Assembly: GCA_023488565.1 (NCBI GenBank)
Contig: JAMDDZ010000086.1
Span: forward strand, 1 to 33,581
Origin: Bacillota bacterium
GTDB lineage: Bacteria; Bacillota; Sulfobacillia; Sulfobacillales; Sulfobacillaceae
DNA length: 33,581 bases
Direction of reading: 5' to 3'
The translations under genes were made by a program, and so were the position numbers. The notes beneath the pieces are model-generated. The model did no database searches, had not been told where the DNA came from, and saw only the letters and a program-made list of their open reading frames with translations. Shown piece after piece: positions 7,456 to 15,592 of this stretch (positions are counted from its first letter, which is position 1; each line of letters opens with the position of its first letter).

Positions 7456-8121
7456 GTGTTGATGAAGGGGGTTAACCCATTGGATGAAGCCCTAGACAAG
7501 ACTCCGGGAGGGCCCGAGGAAGAATTGCCAAATTGGAGCCGCCGACAGTTTTTGCTAGGCACCACTGGACTGGCGGTGGCTGGGGCCGCTGCGCTGTGGA
7601 CACGTACCCCGATTGTCGATGCGGCGCGGGCCATTTTCGGGTCACCAGTTGATACGGGACTGGTTCATGTGTACCAAGAAGATTTTTATTTTGTGCCTAA
7701 TTACATGACGTGGCGCGTAGGGGACAAGATGACCATGCGGTTGCAAAACATGAGCTTGACGCGTTACCACGAAATGCAAATTGGCCGTCACGTGAGTCGT
7801 GAACAGACAATATTTGGCACACTGACCGCTGACGGTTTTACTGAAGATTTTTGGGACGGGGTTCCTGTGACATTCAGCAATCCCTACAAGATGGACAACC
7901 TGGTTTACAGCAAGGCAATCCCCACCTTTATCGGTCCAAAGTCGGATTATTTGATCGAATATGGAGGGGCATTGAGTCCGACCCTGAAACCGGGTGGCCA
8001 TATCGATCTTACCTTTGTGGTACCTGACAAGCCCGGAATTTGGCAATATGGGTGATTTGTTCAATATGCCGCCCATTGGCGGTTTGGGATGCGTGGCGTC
8101 CTAAATGTGATTAAAGCGTAA
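7456..8121 (+). CDS. Tat-exported cupredoxin with an in-frame TGA in place of the copper-ligand cysteine
   Basis: The GTG at 7456 fits an AGGGAA site 9 bases before it; an ATG at 7462 is the alternative. A twin-arginine signal (SRRQFLLG plus a hydrophobic stretch) precedes a cupredoxin-like domain with N-M-S-x4-H, a typical first His ligand. The frame reaches PGIWQYG and then meets TGA at 8053-8055. Reading on gives FVQYAAHWRFGMRGVLNVIKA and TAA at 8119-8121. With Cys at the TGA, the tail has the C-x6-H-x4-M set of type 1 copper ligands. Either the codon is recoded, or this is a single nonsense mutation removing the metal site. The gene heads the oxidase operon, so the protein is probably an electron carrier or oxidase subunit outside the membrane. 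Confidence 0.75.
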
Positions 8122-8187
8122 ACCAGTATAAGGAATTTCAACAGTTCATCGGTAGCGGAAATATTCAGTGGGGAGGGAGTGCCTCCG

Positions 8188-9009
8188 ATGGGAAGCGTGT
8201 TGGTGTTTGGGCTATTATGGGTCGTCATTTCTCTATTAGGGGAATGGGGGGCTACAACCTGGATTAATTCGGCTCCTGATGGCACTGGACCATATTTTGG
8301 GACGGCTTCCAATCTTGGCGTTATTGGAGCCCATGCCTTCGATTTTCTTGTGTGGGTTGCCGTACCCATCTTTGTGTTTGTTGTATTGATGATTATTTTT
8401 GCGATGATTAAATTCCGCGCTAAGCGTGGAGAAAAAGTCATTGACGCTCCGAAACAAACGCGCAACAACAAAGTATTTGTCGGTTCTTGGATATTGATTA
8501 GTATTCTGGTAAATCTGCTTGTATGGCTGCACCCTAACGCAAGTGGGTTAGAGCAAGTATTCGCGGCGCAATTGCCGGCCAACAACCCCAATCCTTTGGT
8601 AGTCGACGTTACAGCACGCCAATGGGAATGGATATTCAGCTATCCACAGTACAACATTACGCAATCGCTAAACGCAAACGGACAGGATACTTTATACCTT
8701 CCGGTTGACCGGCCTGTCAAATTTGTACTACGGTCCTATGACCCATTTCACACCTATGATACTGCAATCGATGTCATTCATGGATTCTGGATTCCGGCAT
8801 TTGGGGTCAAATATGACGTGATTCCCGGCGAGACTCGGGTGATCTATATAACGGCTACCAAATTGATTTCGACTGAACAAAACCCTATGGCCCGGGTGCA
8901 GTGCTCCGAGGTGTGTGGGCCGGGACATCCATATATGGAAGCTAACCTACACGTGGTAACGGGCTTGGCGTTTGCGAAATGGGCCAAGCAACAGGCATCG
9001 AGATCGTAA
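8188..9009 (+). CDS. coxB: Cytochrome c oxidase subunit II (CuA)
   Basis: The ATG at 8188 is chosen because GGGAGGG at 8171-8177 is well spaced for it; the GTG at 8179 would be too close. The product is about 273 residues with two N-terminal membrane helices and a cupredoxin domain outside the membrane. CuA ligands are complete: His198 in VIHGFWIP, then CSEVCGPGHPYM supplying Cys239, Cys243, His247 and Met250. The aromatic QWEWIFSYPQ motif for electron transfer is present. No heme c domain follows, so it is not a caa3-type fusion. It lies between the cupredoxin gene and coxA. Confidence 0.95.
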   Translation: MGSVLVFGLLWVVISLLGEWGATTWINSAPDGTGPYFGTASNLGVIGAHAFDFLVWVAVPIFVFVVLMIIFAMIKFRAKRGEKVIDAPKQTRNNKVFVGSWILISILVNLLVWLHPNASGLEQVFAAQLPANNPNPLVVDVTARQWEWIFSYPQYNITQSLNANGQDTLYLPVDRPVKFVLRSYDPFHTYDTAIDVIHGFWIPAFGVKYDVIPGETRVIYITATKLISTEQNPMARVQCSEVCGPGHPYMEANLHVVTGLAFAKWAKQQASRS

Positions 9010-9066
9010 TGCGACAGAAAAATCGAGACAATTATCCAATAAGTTTCATTAAGGGAGGATTAGGCG

Positions 9067-10944
9067 ATGGCACAACCCTTGCCCAAAGGTCAAATGGCGT
9101 CCATGCCAAAACGGATCGCCCCATGGCCTCCGGTATTAAGAGCCTTTCTGTGGGCAGGCATTGGTTTTGTGGTTTTAGCGGCAATCGCCGCCTGGCTTGA
9201 TCCCAGTCCCAATAGTCCTTATTTAACTGCAGTGGGATCCGTCGCTGGGTGGTTTGGGGCTTTGATCGGATGGCTTTTAGGAATTGGGGGCTATGATTAT
9301 ATTGTGCGTCCAATGATGGGGTACCCCACGCCTCGAGTACGAACGTCGGGCTGGCGGAGATATTACGAGTATGCCTTGGATCATAAGGTGATCGGCCTCC
9401 AATACTTAGGGGCTTCCACCGGGACTTTTTTGGTTGCGGGTCTTATCGCGATGGCCATGCGGTTTCAACTGATGAACTATCAGCCAACGTTATTTCATTA
9501 CCCCGAGGATTACCTCAACGCGGTGGGGATTCATGGTACTTTAATGATGTTCACAGTGGCTACCGTTGCCATGGTAGGCGGACTGGGAAACTACTTCGTA
9601 CCGTTGATGATTGGTACCCGCGAAACCATGTTCCCCAAAGCCTCCGGAATTTCTGTATGGCTGGTTCCCATTGGGGTGCTTACGATATCCATGTCGCCGT
9701 TGCTGGGACAGTGGAGCACGGGGTGGCGCGGGTATGAACCCTTGGCGGCCTCGGACGGCAGCGGGTTGCTTTACTACTATCTCGGGGTGTTTGCCCTAAC
9801 CACCTCTTCATTGATTGTAGCCATTAATCTTACCGCAACAATCCTATTTAAACGAACCAAAGGAATGACATGGAATCGGTTGCCCTTGTTCGCTTGGGGC
9901 ATTTTAACCGTGTCCCTTCTCAACATTATCTGGCTGCCAGAAATACAGGCTACGTTCATATTGGGAATGTTGGACAAGGTGATGCCACTAAACTTGTTTA
10001 ACGTGTTTGGGCAACCTCTAGGGTATGAGTACTTGTTCTGGCTATTTGGCCACCCTGAAGTCTACATCGTCGTGATTCCGGCTTTGGCTATTTGGAACGA
10101 GATCCTGCCTGTTATGGGCCGGAAATCCCTATTTGCACGCCCCATTGCGGTGCTGGGGCTAGTGTTCGTTATGCTATTGTCAGGGATGGTTTGGGCGCAT
10201 CACATGTTCACAATGATGCGTTTTAGCGAGATGCTGCCATTCTCGTTTTTTACCGAGATGATTTCAATTCCGACGGGATTTGCTTACTTGGCTGCCATCG
10301 GAACACTATGGAATTCCCGGTTGCGGATCACAACACCAACCCTCTTAGTATTGATGAGCATGTTTAATTTCCTGATTGGTGGCCTTACCGGCTTATTTCT
10401 TGCGGACGTTCCGGCTAACCTGCAACTCCACAATACATTTTTTGTGGTGGGCCACTTTCACTACACCATTATAGGCGGTATGGTGTTTAGCTGGATGGCG
10501 GCTATGTATTACTGGTTGCCCAAATTCTCCGGGCGCACTTACAGTGAGTTTTGGGGCAAATTGGGCGCAATTTGGGTATTCATTGCTTTTAACGCTACGT
10601 TTCTTAACTTTTTCATTCTGGGATTGCACGGCATGAACCGATGGGTTAGTGCCTATCCCAAATATCTGCAACCGGAGAACTTTTGGACGTCAATTGCGGC
10701 ATTCTTTTTGGGTGCAGGTTTTGGGATTAACATCATTCACATCGTGTGGGCATGGATCAAAGGTCCAAAAGTTAAAGAAAATCCTTGGGATGCCAAGACC
10801 TTGGAGTGGCAGACGAGTTCTCCGCCCCCTGCCAAGAATTTCGATGTATTGCCTGAAGTGGTGGGGAGTTTCTACACCTATGGTGATAATGTTCCCGATC
10901 CGGTAGTTATTCCCTCGGTGCAGGAACAAACGCCAGGACTGTGA
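9067..10944 (+). CDS. coxA: Heme-copper oxidase subunit I
   Basis: This 625-residue subunit I catalyses oxygen reduction at the heme-CuB centre. A ribosome site AAGGGAGG lies 8 bases before the ATG. There are about 70 extra N-terminal residues with two added hydrophobic segments. Ligands seen: His156 (GIHGT), CuB His329 with Tyr333 (HPEVY), His378-His379 (AHHM), and His463/His465 (VGHFHY). The conserved glutamate in HPEVY is present, as in A-type oxidases. Oddly, the K-channel lysine of the usual IPTGVKVF motif is missing (IPTGFAYL), and the D-channel aspartate position reads Glu (GTRETMFP). The operon is cupredoxin-coxB-coxA-subunit III-small protein-ctaB. Confidence 0.96.
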   Translation: MAQPLPKGQMASMPKRIAPWPPVLRAFLWAGIGFVVLAAIAAWLDPSPNSPYLTAVGSVAGWFGALIGWLLGIGGYDYIVRPMMGYPTPRVRTSGWRRYYEYALDHKVIGLQYLGASTGTFLVAGLIAMAMRFQLMNYQPTLFHYPEDYLNAVGIHGTLMMFTVATVAMVGGLGNYFVPLMIGTRETMFPKASGISVWLVPIGVLTISMSPLLGQWSTGWRGYEPLAASDGSGLLYYYLGVFALTTSSLIVAINLTATILFKRTKGMTWNRLPLFAWGILTVSLLNIIWLPEIQATFILGMLDKVMPLNLFNVFGQPLGYEYLFWLFGHPEVYIVVIPALAIWNEILPVMGRKSLFARPIAVLGLVFVMLLSGMVWAHHMFTMMRFSEMLPFSFFTEMISIPTGFAYLAAIGTLWNSRLRITTPTLLVLMSMFNFLIGGLTGLFLADVPANLQLHNTFFVVGHFHYTIIGGMVFSWMAAMYYWLPKFSGRTYSEFWGKLGAIWVFIAFNATFLNFFILGLHGMNRWVSAYPKYLQPENFWTSIAAFFLGAGFGINIIHIVWAWIKGPKVKENPWDAKTLEWQTSSPPPAKNFDVLPEVVGSFYTYGDNVPDPVVIPSVQEQTPGL

Positions 10945-10982
10945 TCTTCCGGGGTCTGGGGGAGAGAGGAAAGGAGTAATGC

Positions 10983-11552
10983 GTGGTGTCGGTAAAGGGC
11001 GGTTCGGTGAACGGAGAGAACGGAGTTGGCGTTAAGCATTACCGCGCCGGATTCAGTCTATTTTTGATTAGTCAAGCTGTAGTGTTCATGGTGTTGATAG
11101 CTGTGCGCTATTTGATCGCCGGGAGTAAAGTGGGACCTTACAGCCAATCTTTGGGTGTAGTCATCACTGTGGTGATGCTCATTAGTGCCTGGTTAGCCTA
11201 CAGCGCTCGAAAAGCTGCAGAACACAACAATGGACAAGCCATACAAACCCGATTGACGGGTGCATTCTGGCTAGGGGTATTGGCGTTTGCGCTGGTGCTC
11301 ATCATGTGGACCGTAGTTAAAAACGCAGGATATAGCGTGACGATGCCCTCTCTTGAAGTGTTTTGGGTTGGAACCGGATTTTGGTTAGTCTATGTGCTCT
11401 TAGGTTTGTTCCTCCTATTTGCGGCTCGTTCGCGGGGACGCCTAGTGGGATACACGCCAAACCAACACTGGGATCTGGAAGCCAGCTCCCACTTCTGGAA
11501 TTTGGTAACGGTCGGATGGATTGCTCTGTGGATCGTGTTCTTTATACTTTGA
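10983..11552 (+). CDS. coxC: Cytochrome c oxidase subunit III-like protein
   Basis: The GTG at 10983 sits 6 bases after AAAGGAG. It encodes 189 residues with five hydrophobic helices. The C-terminal SSHFWNLVTVGWIALWIVFF corresponds to the conserved WHFVDxVWIxLF ending of subunit III. The order after coxA supports the call. Sequence similarity elsewhere is low, as is common for short Gram-positive subunit III proteins. Confidence 0.8.
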   Translation: MVSVKGGSVNGENGVGVKHYRAGFSLFLISQAVVFMVLIAVRYLIAGSKVGPYSQSLGVVITVVMLISAWLAYSARKAAEHNNGQAIQTRLTGAFWLGVLAFALVLIMWTVVKNAGYSVTMPSLEVFWVGTGFWLVYVLLGLFLLFAARSRGRLVGYTPNQHWDLEASSHFWNLVTVGWIALWIVFFIL

Positions 11553-11594
11553 TCGGATACGCGGGTTAGAGCTTTTGAGAGGAGGAACATTGGG

Positions 11595-11813
11595 ATGAAG
11601 GGATTTTTTCCTAGTCTTCCGTTTGTCATTCCGCATTCCCCGGGGATCGCTCATTGGTGGGATATCTTTTGGTGGATTTTTCAACTGGTGGTTATGACAA
11701 CATTGGTCTTAGTGCTACGCCACTGGGCTATAAGTTTTGATCGGGAACGCTCACCCGACATGAAACAAACCGGAGTCTCAGCACCATCGCAAAAACCGGG
11801 AATACCTGGTTAG
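11595..11813 (+). CDS. Small oxidase-associated membrane protein (72 aa)
   Basis: The ATG follows GAGAGGAGG. One strong hydrophobic helix (DIFWWIFQLVVMTTLVLVL) is followed by a polar tail rich in Ser, Pro and Lys. It lies between the subunit III gene and ctaB in a tightly packed operon, so it may be a subunit IV-like or assembly component. No family motif is recognised. Confidence 0.65.
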   Translation: MKGFFPSLPFVIPHSPGIAHWWDIFWWIFQLVVMTTLVLVLRHWAISFDRERSPDMKQTGVSAPSQKPGIPG

Positions 11814-11824
11814 GGGAGGATGTC

Positions 11825-12745
11825 ATGCAAAGTGCCCATGTCGTTCGAACCAAGGATGTGAATATCGACCCCAGACATACTCAATCGACGTGGAGCGATA
11901 TTTTGCGGGCTTATTTGGCTTTGACCAAACCAGGCATTGTCCTTTGGCTCATGATTACGGCATTGTGTGCGATGACGGTGGCTGCCCACGGAGTGCCCCC
12001 GCTGATTACATCGGGAGCCACTTTGCTGGGATTGGCCTTTTCGGCCGGTGGAGCGCATGCCGTTAACATGTGGTATGACCGGGATATTGATCAGGTAATG
12101 GAACGGACCAAACATCGCCCGGTGGCTGTGGGGCGTATACCACCGGTGAACGCCTTGGTTTTTGGAGTGGCAGCCGGCGTATTCTCGTTTTTTTGGTTAT
12201 TCTCTATGGTAAATCTGTTGACGGCATTGACCTGTTTATCAGGATATCTATTCTATGTTTTTGTTTACACCATCTGGCTCAAGAGGCGGTCGCCCCAAAA
12301 CATTGTGATAGGGGGTGCTGCCGGCGCGGTACCGCCGTTGGTGGGGTGGACAGCGATAACAGAACATTTGGGAGTTACAGCATGGCTTATGTTCCTGATT
12401 GTCTTTCTATGGACGCCGCCTCATTTTTGGACACTGGCGTTGTACAAACAGGACGATTATCGGCGGGCCAAAATCCCGATGATGCCTATAGTACGGGGTT
12501 CGCGGGCTACGACTGTGCAGACAATGGTTTATACCGTTTTAGTGATCATAACCTCTGTGGCATTGTATCGAGTGGGACACCTTAACTGGGGATATTTGCT
12601 TGTGGCGATTATCGCAGGGACGGTATTTTTAGGTTATCAAGTGCAGTTGTTTCGAAATCAAAATGCTGATAACCGCTCGGCAAAAAGAGCGTTTGAGTTC
12701 TCCTTGATTTATATTGCCCTCTTGTTTGCGGCCATGACGCTGTAA
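11825..12745 (+). CDS. ctaB: Protoheme IX farnesyltransferase (heme O synthase)
   Basis: This 306-residue UbiA-family membrane enzyme transfers a farnesyl group from farnesyl diphosphate to heme b, the first step to heme O and heme A of the oxidase. The substrate motif NMWYDRDIDQVMERTKHRP (first Asp-rich motif) is present at about residues 80-98, and a later WTPPHFWTLALY block with DDYRRAKIPMMP is characteristic of CyoE/CtaB. The start is 11 bases after the small gene, with AGGGGAGG as site. It is last in the operon, before a strong terminator. Confidence 0.95.
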   Translation: MQSAHVVRTKDVNIDPRHTQSTWSDILRAYLALTKPGIVLWLMITALCAMTVAAHGVPPLITSGATLLGLAFSAGGAHAVNMWYDRDIDQVMERTKHRPVAVGRIPPVNALVFGVAAGVFSFFWLFSMVNLLTALTCLSGYLFYVFVYTIWLKRRSPQNIVIGGAAGAVPPLVGWTAITEHLGVTAWLMFLIVFLWTPPHFWTLALYKQDDYRRAKIPMMPIVRGSRATTVQTMVYTVLVIITSVALYRVGHLNWGYLLVAIIAGTVFLGYQVQLFRNQNADNRSAKRAFEFSLIYIALLFAAMTL

Positions 12746-12764
12746 CTGACTTGTTTCTGTTCAC

Positions 12765-12799
12765 AAAGGCGGTGATGCTAGCGCATCGCCGCCTTTTTA
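12765..12799 (+). terminator. Intrinsic terminator of the oxidase operon
   Basis: AAGGCGGTGATGC pairs with GCATCGCCGCCTT across a TAGC loop (one wobble pair), followed by a run of T. It starts 20 bases after the ctaB stop. Confidence 0.9.
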
Positions 12800-12904
12800 T
12801 CTGCGGGTTTTTCGCTGTTGTCGGACATTGTTTTGTCGCTAGACGACGTTGGCAGCTTCGTACAGGTAATATGGAAATGGTTCGCACATGCGTGCGGGTC
12901 CTGA

Positions 12905-13292
12905 CGATGACGTGTTAAACGCAAAAGCAATAGGAAATCTGTAGAACAGTTCCCCCCTTTGCAACCGTGTTTGGTCGGCCCGATGACCCGGGAACTTCAC
13001 GTGAAAATTCGGATCCATCCGCATTCCTTCAGCAGTAATATCGCCCTTAAACATGACTCCGGGGATTCCTTCGGGATAAAATTGATCATCCCCAGAGGAA
13101 ATAGAAGGAATTGGTTTCATAAAGTCGTTTGCCATCCCTACTTAACTCCAACATTTGCGTTCCGCCGACAAAGGGTGTTCCATCGGGCAATGGAGTAAGC
13201 CGTGCCGTGCCTCCTAACTCAATGTGGTTTGCCAAAACCGAAATGAAACGGATCAGACACGTCATATTCCCCGATTCTCCATAGCGTCGCAT
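12905..13292 (-). pseudogene. Remnant of a selenium-binding protein / methanethiol oxidase (SBP56 family)
   Basis: Minus-strand pieces match the C-terminal third of SBP56 proteins: LTPLPDGTPFVGGTQMLELS then RDGKRLYETNSFY in one frame, WDDQFYPEG and MDPNFHVKFPGHRADQTRLQ in a second, and GNCSTD in a third. An extra G at the TGGGGAT stretch near 13096 explains the first shift; another shift lies near 12955. About 130 of roughly 460 family residues remain, and the N-terminal part is absent. This is a decayed gene. Confidence 0.75.
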
Positions 13293-13439
13293 ACAAGTAA
13301 TGGTGGGCCAAAATGTTTACCGCTAAAATGGTTCTTTTGTAGATTGAGGCTAGGCAGTATAGTGCGGTCGAGGCACTGGACGCCGGGCACCCCAGCGGAC
13401 GGGAACCTCGATGGCCCCGACCACTCCCAATTGATTAAT
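13293..13439. other. Non-coding stretch beside the pseudogene
   Basis: No gene or clear signal is seen. It may hold unrecognisable remains of the N-terminal part of the selenium-binding protein gene. With the pseudogene, the gap between ctaB and the dioxygenase is about 690 bases. Confidence 0.4.
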
Positions 13440-14489
13440 TTACTCGGATTCCCTGTAGAGCGACAAGGCTTTAATAACCGGCCTATCGGTAAATGAAAAC
13501 AGAATCGCAGGTTCATCACCAGGATTCACATGTCGATGGTGCCACCAAGAGGGTACGACAATCACATCGTGGGGCTCCCAGTCAAAGGCCTCGCCGTTAA
13601 TCTCAATTGTACCGTGACCTTCCACACCCAGGTACACGGACGCACTGGTGTGGCGGTGCGCCGTGAGGGTACTGTGAGGAGGAATCCATTGCAAAAACGC
13701 ATCCATAGTCGGCAATACCGCGCCGCCAGTAAGCGGGTTAAGGTATTGAAGTATATGCCCGTCGTGTGGATTGACGCCATCGTTGTGGGCCATCCTGGTT
13801 AGTAATTCACGTGCATCACGGTAGGGGTAACTGACGATGGGGGAAAAGTGCGTGGCGGCGCTATCGTAAGCTGGACGAAACCCTCGACCATAACGAAGGG
13901 TGGAATCCCCCAATGGCCGCATCACCGGCTGTTGCCGTTCCGGGTATTTTTGGTAAAACACGCTGGAAAGCGTAGTAACCAGAGGAAGGTCCAGGCCGTC
14001 CAGCCAGACTACAGCCTGGTCCGATTCGTTGCCATGGTCGTGCCACACCCATGTCGGCGTGGTTACGAAGTCCCCTGGATTCATCACGGTACGCTCGCCA
14101 TTGACCGCAGTAAATGCCCCTTGACCCTCCATTACTAACCGGATGGCATTGGGAGTATGACGGTGGGACCTTGCCACTTCGCCAGGCAAGATAATTTGGA
14201 GGCCTGCGTATAAAGTCGGAGTGATGGCTGACTTTCCCCTAAGCCCAGGGTTCAAAAGCATCAAGACGCGCCGCTCCGCTTCGTCAGTAGGAACCAACCG
14301 CGCGGCTTCATAAAGCAACGGCCGCATGTGGCTCCAAGACCAGAGGTATGGCACTTCCCGGGTCACTGGTTCCGAGGTCAAAGACTCGGCGTATACATCC
14401 CACAAGGCTCCTAGGTGATGACCGGGCAATGCGGAAAAGAGTCGTTCCCGATCTTCATGGCGCCGAGTTTCTTGAACATCAGATGCCAT
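13440..14489 (-). CDS. Gentisate 1,2-dioxygenase family bicupin (copy 1)
   Basis: This 349-residue protein carries two cupin domains. The first has SHRHTPNAIRLVMEGQGA and PTWVWHDHGN, the second AHRHTSASVYLGVEGHG and PSWWHHRHVN. These His sets bind Fe(II) in gentisate and salicylate 1,2-dioxygenases, and both cupins keep theirs. The known reaction is cleavage of gentisate to maleylpyruvate. GAGGAGG precedes the ATG. A TATAAT-like -10 lies in the short gap after the truncated GntR gene. It is the last gene of the minus-strand operon, and a paralogue lies at 28312-29361. Specificity could extend to salicylate or substituted gentisates. Confidence 0.88.
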   Translation of the reverse strand: MASDVQETRRHEDRERLFSALPGHHLGALWDVYAESLTSEPVTREVPYLWSWSHMRPLLYEAARLVPTDEAERRVLMLLNPGLRGKSAITPTLYAGLQIILPGEVARSHRHTPNAIRLVMEGQGAFTAVNGERTVMNPGDFVTTPTWVWHDHGNESDQAVVWLDGLDLPLVTTLSSVFYQKYPERQQPVMRPLGDSTLRYGRGFRPAYDSAATHFSPIVSYPYRDARELLTRMAHNDGVNPHDGHILQYLNPLTGGAVLPTMDAFLQWIPPHSTLTAHRHTSASVYLGVEGHGTIEINGEAFDWEPHDVIVVPSWWHHRHVNPGDEPAILFSFTDRPVIKALSLYRESE

Positions 14490-14549
14490 TGTCGATCCTC
14501 CTCTAGAATATTTCCGGTTTTTAAGGCAATATATTATATACCACTTTAC

Positions 14550-14885
14550 TCAACACATCGTTTCGTCTAGTGTTTCGGGGGTCAGATGCTCGGCTGCACG
14601 TCTGGTGGCCAATTCTTCAAGCGCCGAGCGAATTTCGAAAATCTCCCGCAGGTCTTGCGATGACACTGGAGTGGTGATCGCACCCACGTGGGGAGTAATG
14701 GTGAGTAATCCACTCGAAGCTAATTGGTTGATGGCCTCGCGCACTGGAATCTCACTGGTGCCAAATTCCTGTACAAGTTGCCGAAATTTCAGGCGGTGGC
14801 AAGGTTCATACTGGCGATCTAGGATCTTTTGCTTGACGTGTCGAAAGACGTAGTCTTTTTTAGTTTCAAATTCCAATAGTGGCAT
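14550..14885 (-). CDS. GntR-family (FCD type) transcriptional regulator, truncated
   Basis: Start is the ATG at 14885 (GGGAG site). The 111 residues contain a complete winged helix-turn-helix (YVFRHVKQKILDRQ ... PVREAINQLASSGLLTI) and only the first helix of the FCD ligand-binding domain (DLREIFEIRSALEELATRRA). Family members have about 220-240 residues, so roughly half the protein is missing; the frame ends at TGA and the dioxygenase gene follows 60 bases on. It may be a pseudogene or a constitutively DNA-binding fragment. Confidence 0.75.
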   Translation of the reverse strand: MPLLEFETKKDYVFRHVKQKILDRQYEPCHRLKFRQLVQEFGTSEIPVREAINQLASSGLLTITPHVGAITTPVSSQDLREIFEIRSALEELATRRAAEHLTPETLDETMC

Positions 14886-14909
14886 ATTTGCACTCCCATC
14901 AACGGCTCC

Positions 14910-14922
14910 TGATATAATATCA
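14910..14922. promoter_or_regulatory. Palindrome upstream of the gntR fragment
   Basis: TGATATAATATCA is a perfect 13-base palindrome lying 25 bases before the gntR start and overlapping a possible -10 box. It is a candidate operator for autoregulation, as is usual in the family. Confidence 0.35.
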
Positions 14923-14940
14923 CATTTATTGTTTTTGAAG

Positions 14941-14962
14941 GTTTGCCTTGTCACAGGCAAAC
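14941..14962. repeat. 8-bp inverted repeat (GTTTGCCT ... AGGCAAAC)
   Basis: Arms of 8 bases flank a 6-base spacer, between the flavin reductase stop and the gntR start. There is no T-tract on the minus strand, so an operator or processed hairpin is as likely as a terminator. Confidence 0.45.
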
Positions 14963-15035
14963 GGGATTGGCATATCGATTGGCATTACGGACCATTCCAA
15001 CCCCACTAGCAAAGGGTTGGCATCACGCAATAATT

Positions 15036-15581
15036 TCAGTGGATATCCTTACTGCCTAACGTACTTTCACTGCCGAATGGGGAACGCTCGTGAAAATGCC
15101 CGTATTGGCCCCGATAAAATACCAACGGTTTTTTGGCATGATTGACTTTCATGTCGACTACGCGCCCTATGAATAAGGTATGGTCACCTCCTTCATATTG
15201 CATAGTTTTTTCGCACCAGAGAGCGGCCAAACTTCCTTCAATACTTGGCACCGGACTTTGGGGTATCCTCGATAGCAGGATTCCTGAGATATCGTTTTGA
15301 GGTTTGGAAAAGAGGGAGGAAATTTCTCTTTGGTCATCGGCTAAAATGCATACTGAAAATTGTTGCGAAACTACGAGTTTAGGGTGGGTGTTGGCGATCT
15401 TGGCAATACATACCAGAATTAACGGAGGATCCAGGGACAATGAACTAAATGAATTAACGGTTAACCCGTGAATTTCTCCGTCAACCTCTGTTAAGACGAC
15501 GGTGACTCCGCTTACAAAGGTTCCTAATACCTGCCGAAACTGTTTTTGATCCAGGGGAAAGTACGTGTGGGGGGTACTCAT
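15036..15581 (-). CDS. Flavin reductase domain protein (probable partner of a flavin monooxygenase)
   Basis: Start taken at the ATG at 15581, after GTGAGG. The 181-residue protein has the FMN-binding split-barrel pattern: FRQVLGTFVSGVTVVL, GLTVNSFSSLSLDPPLILV and GGDHTLFIGRVVDM, with PLVFYRGQYG near the end. The family supplies reduced FMN or FAD to two-component monooxygenases. The luciferase-like monooxygenase gene two places upstream is the likely partner. Only 11 bases separate it from the IclR regulator gene. Confidence 0.88.
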   Translation of the reverse strand: MSTPHTYFPLDQKQFRQVLGTFVSGVTVVLTEVDGEIHGLTVNSFSSLSLDPPLILVCIAKIANTHPKLVVSQQFSVCILADDQREISSLFSKPQNDISGILLSRIPQSPVPSIEGSLAALWCEKTMQYEGGDHTLFIGRVVDMKVNHAKKPLVFYRGQYGHFHERSPFGSESTLGSKDIH

Positions 15582-15592
15582 CGTCTGTTGCC

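Noticed and set aside
14941-14962. Inverted repeat as terminator of the flavin reductase gene
   Set aside because: The minus strand continues CTTCAAAAAC without a T-run, so it was listed only as a repeat.
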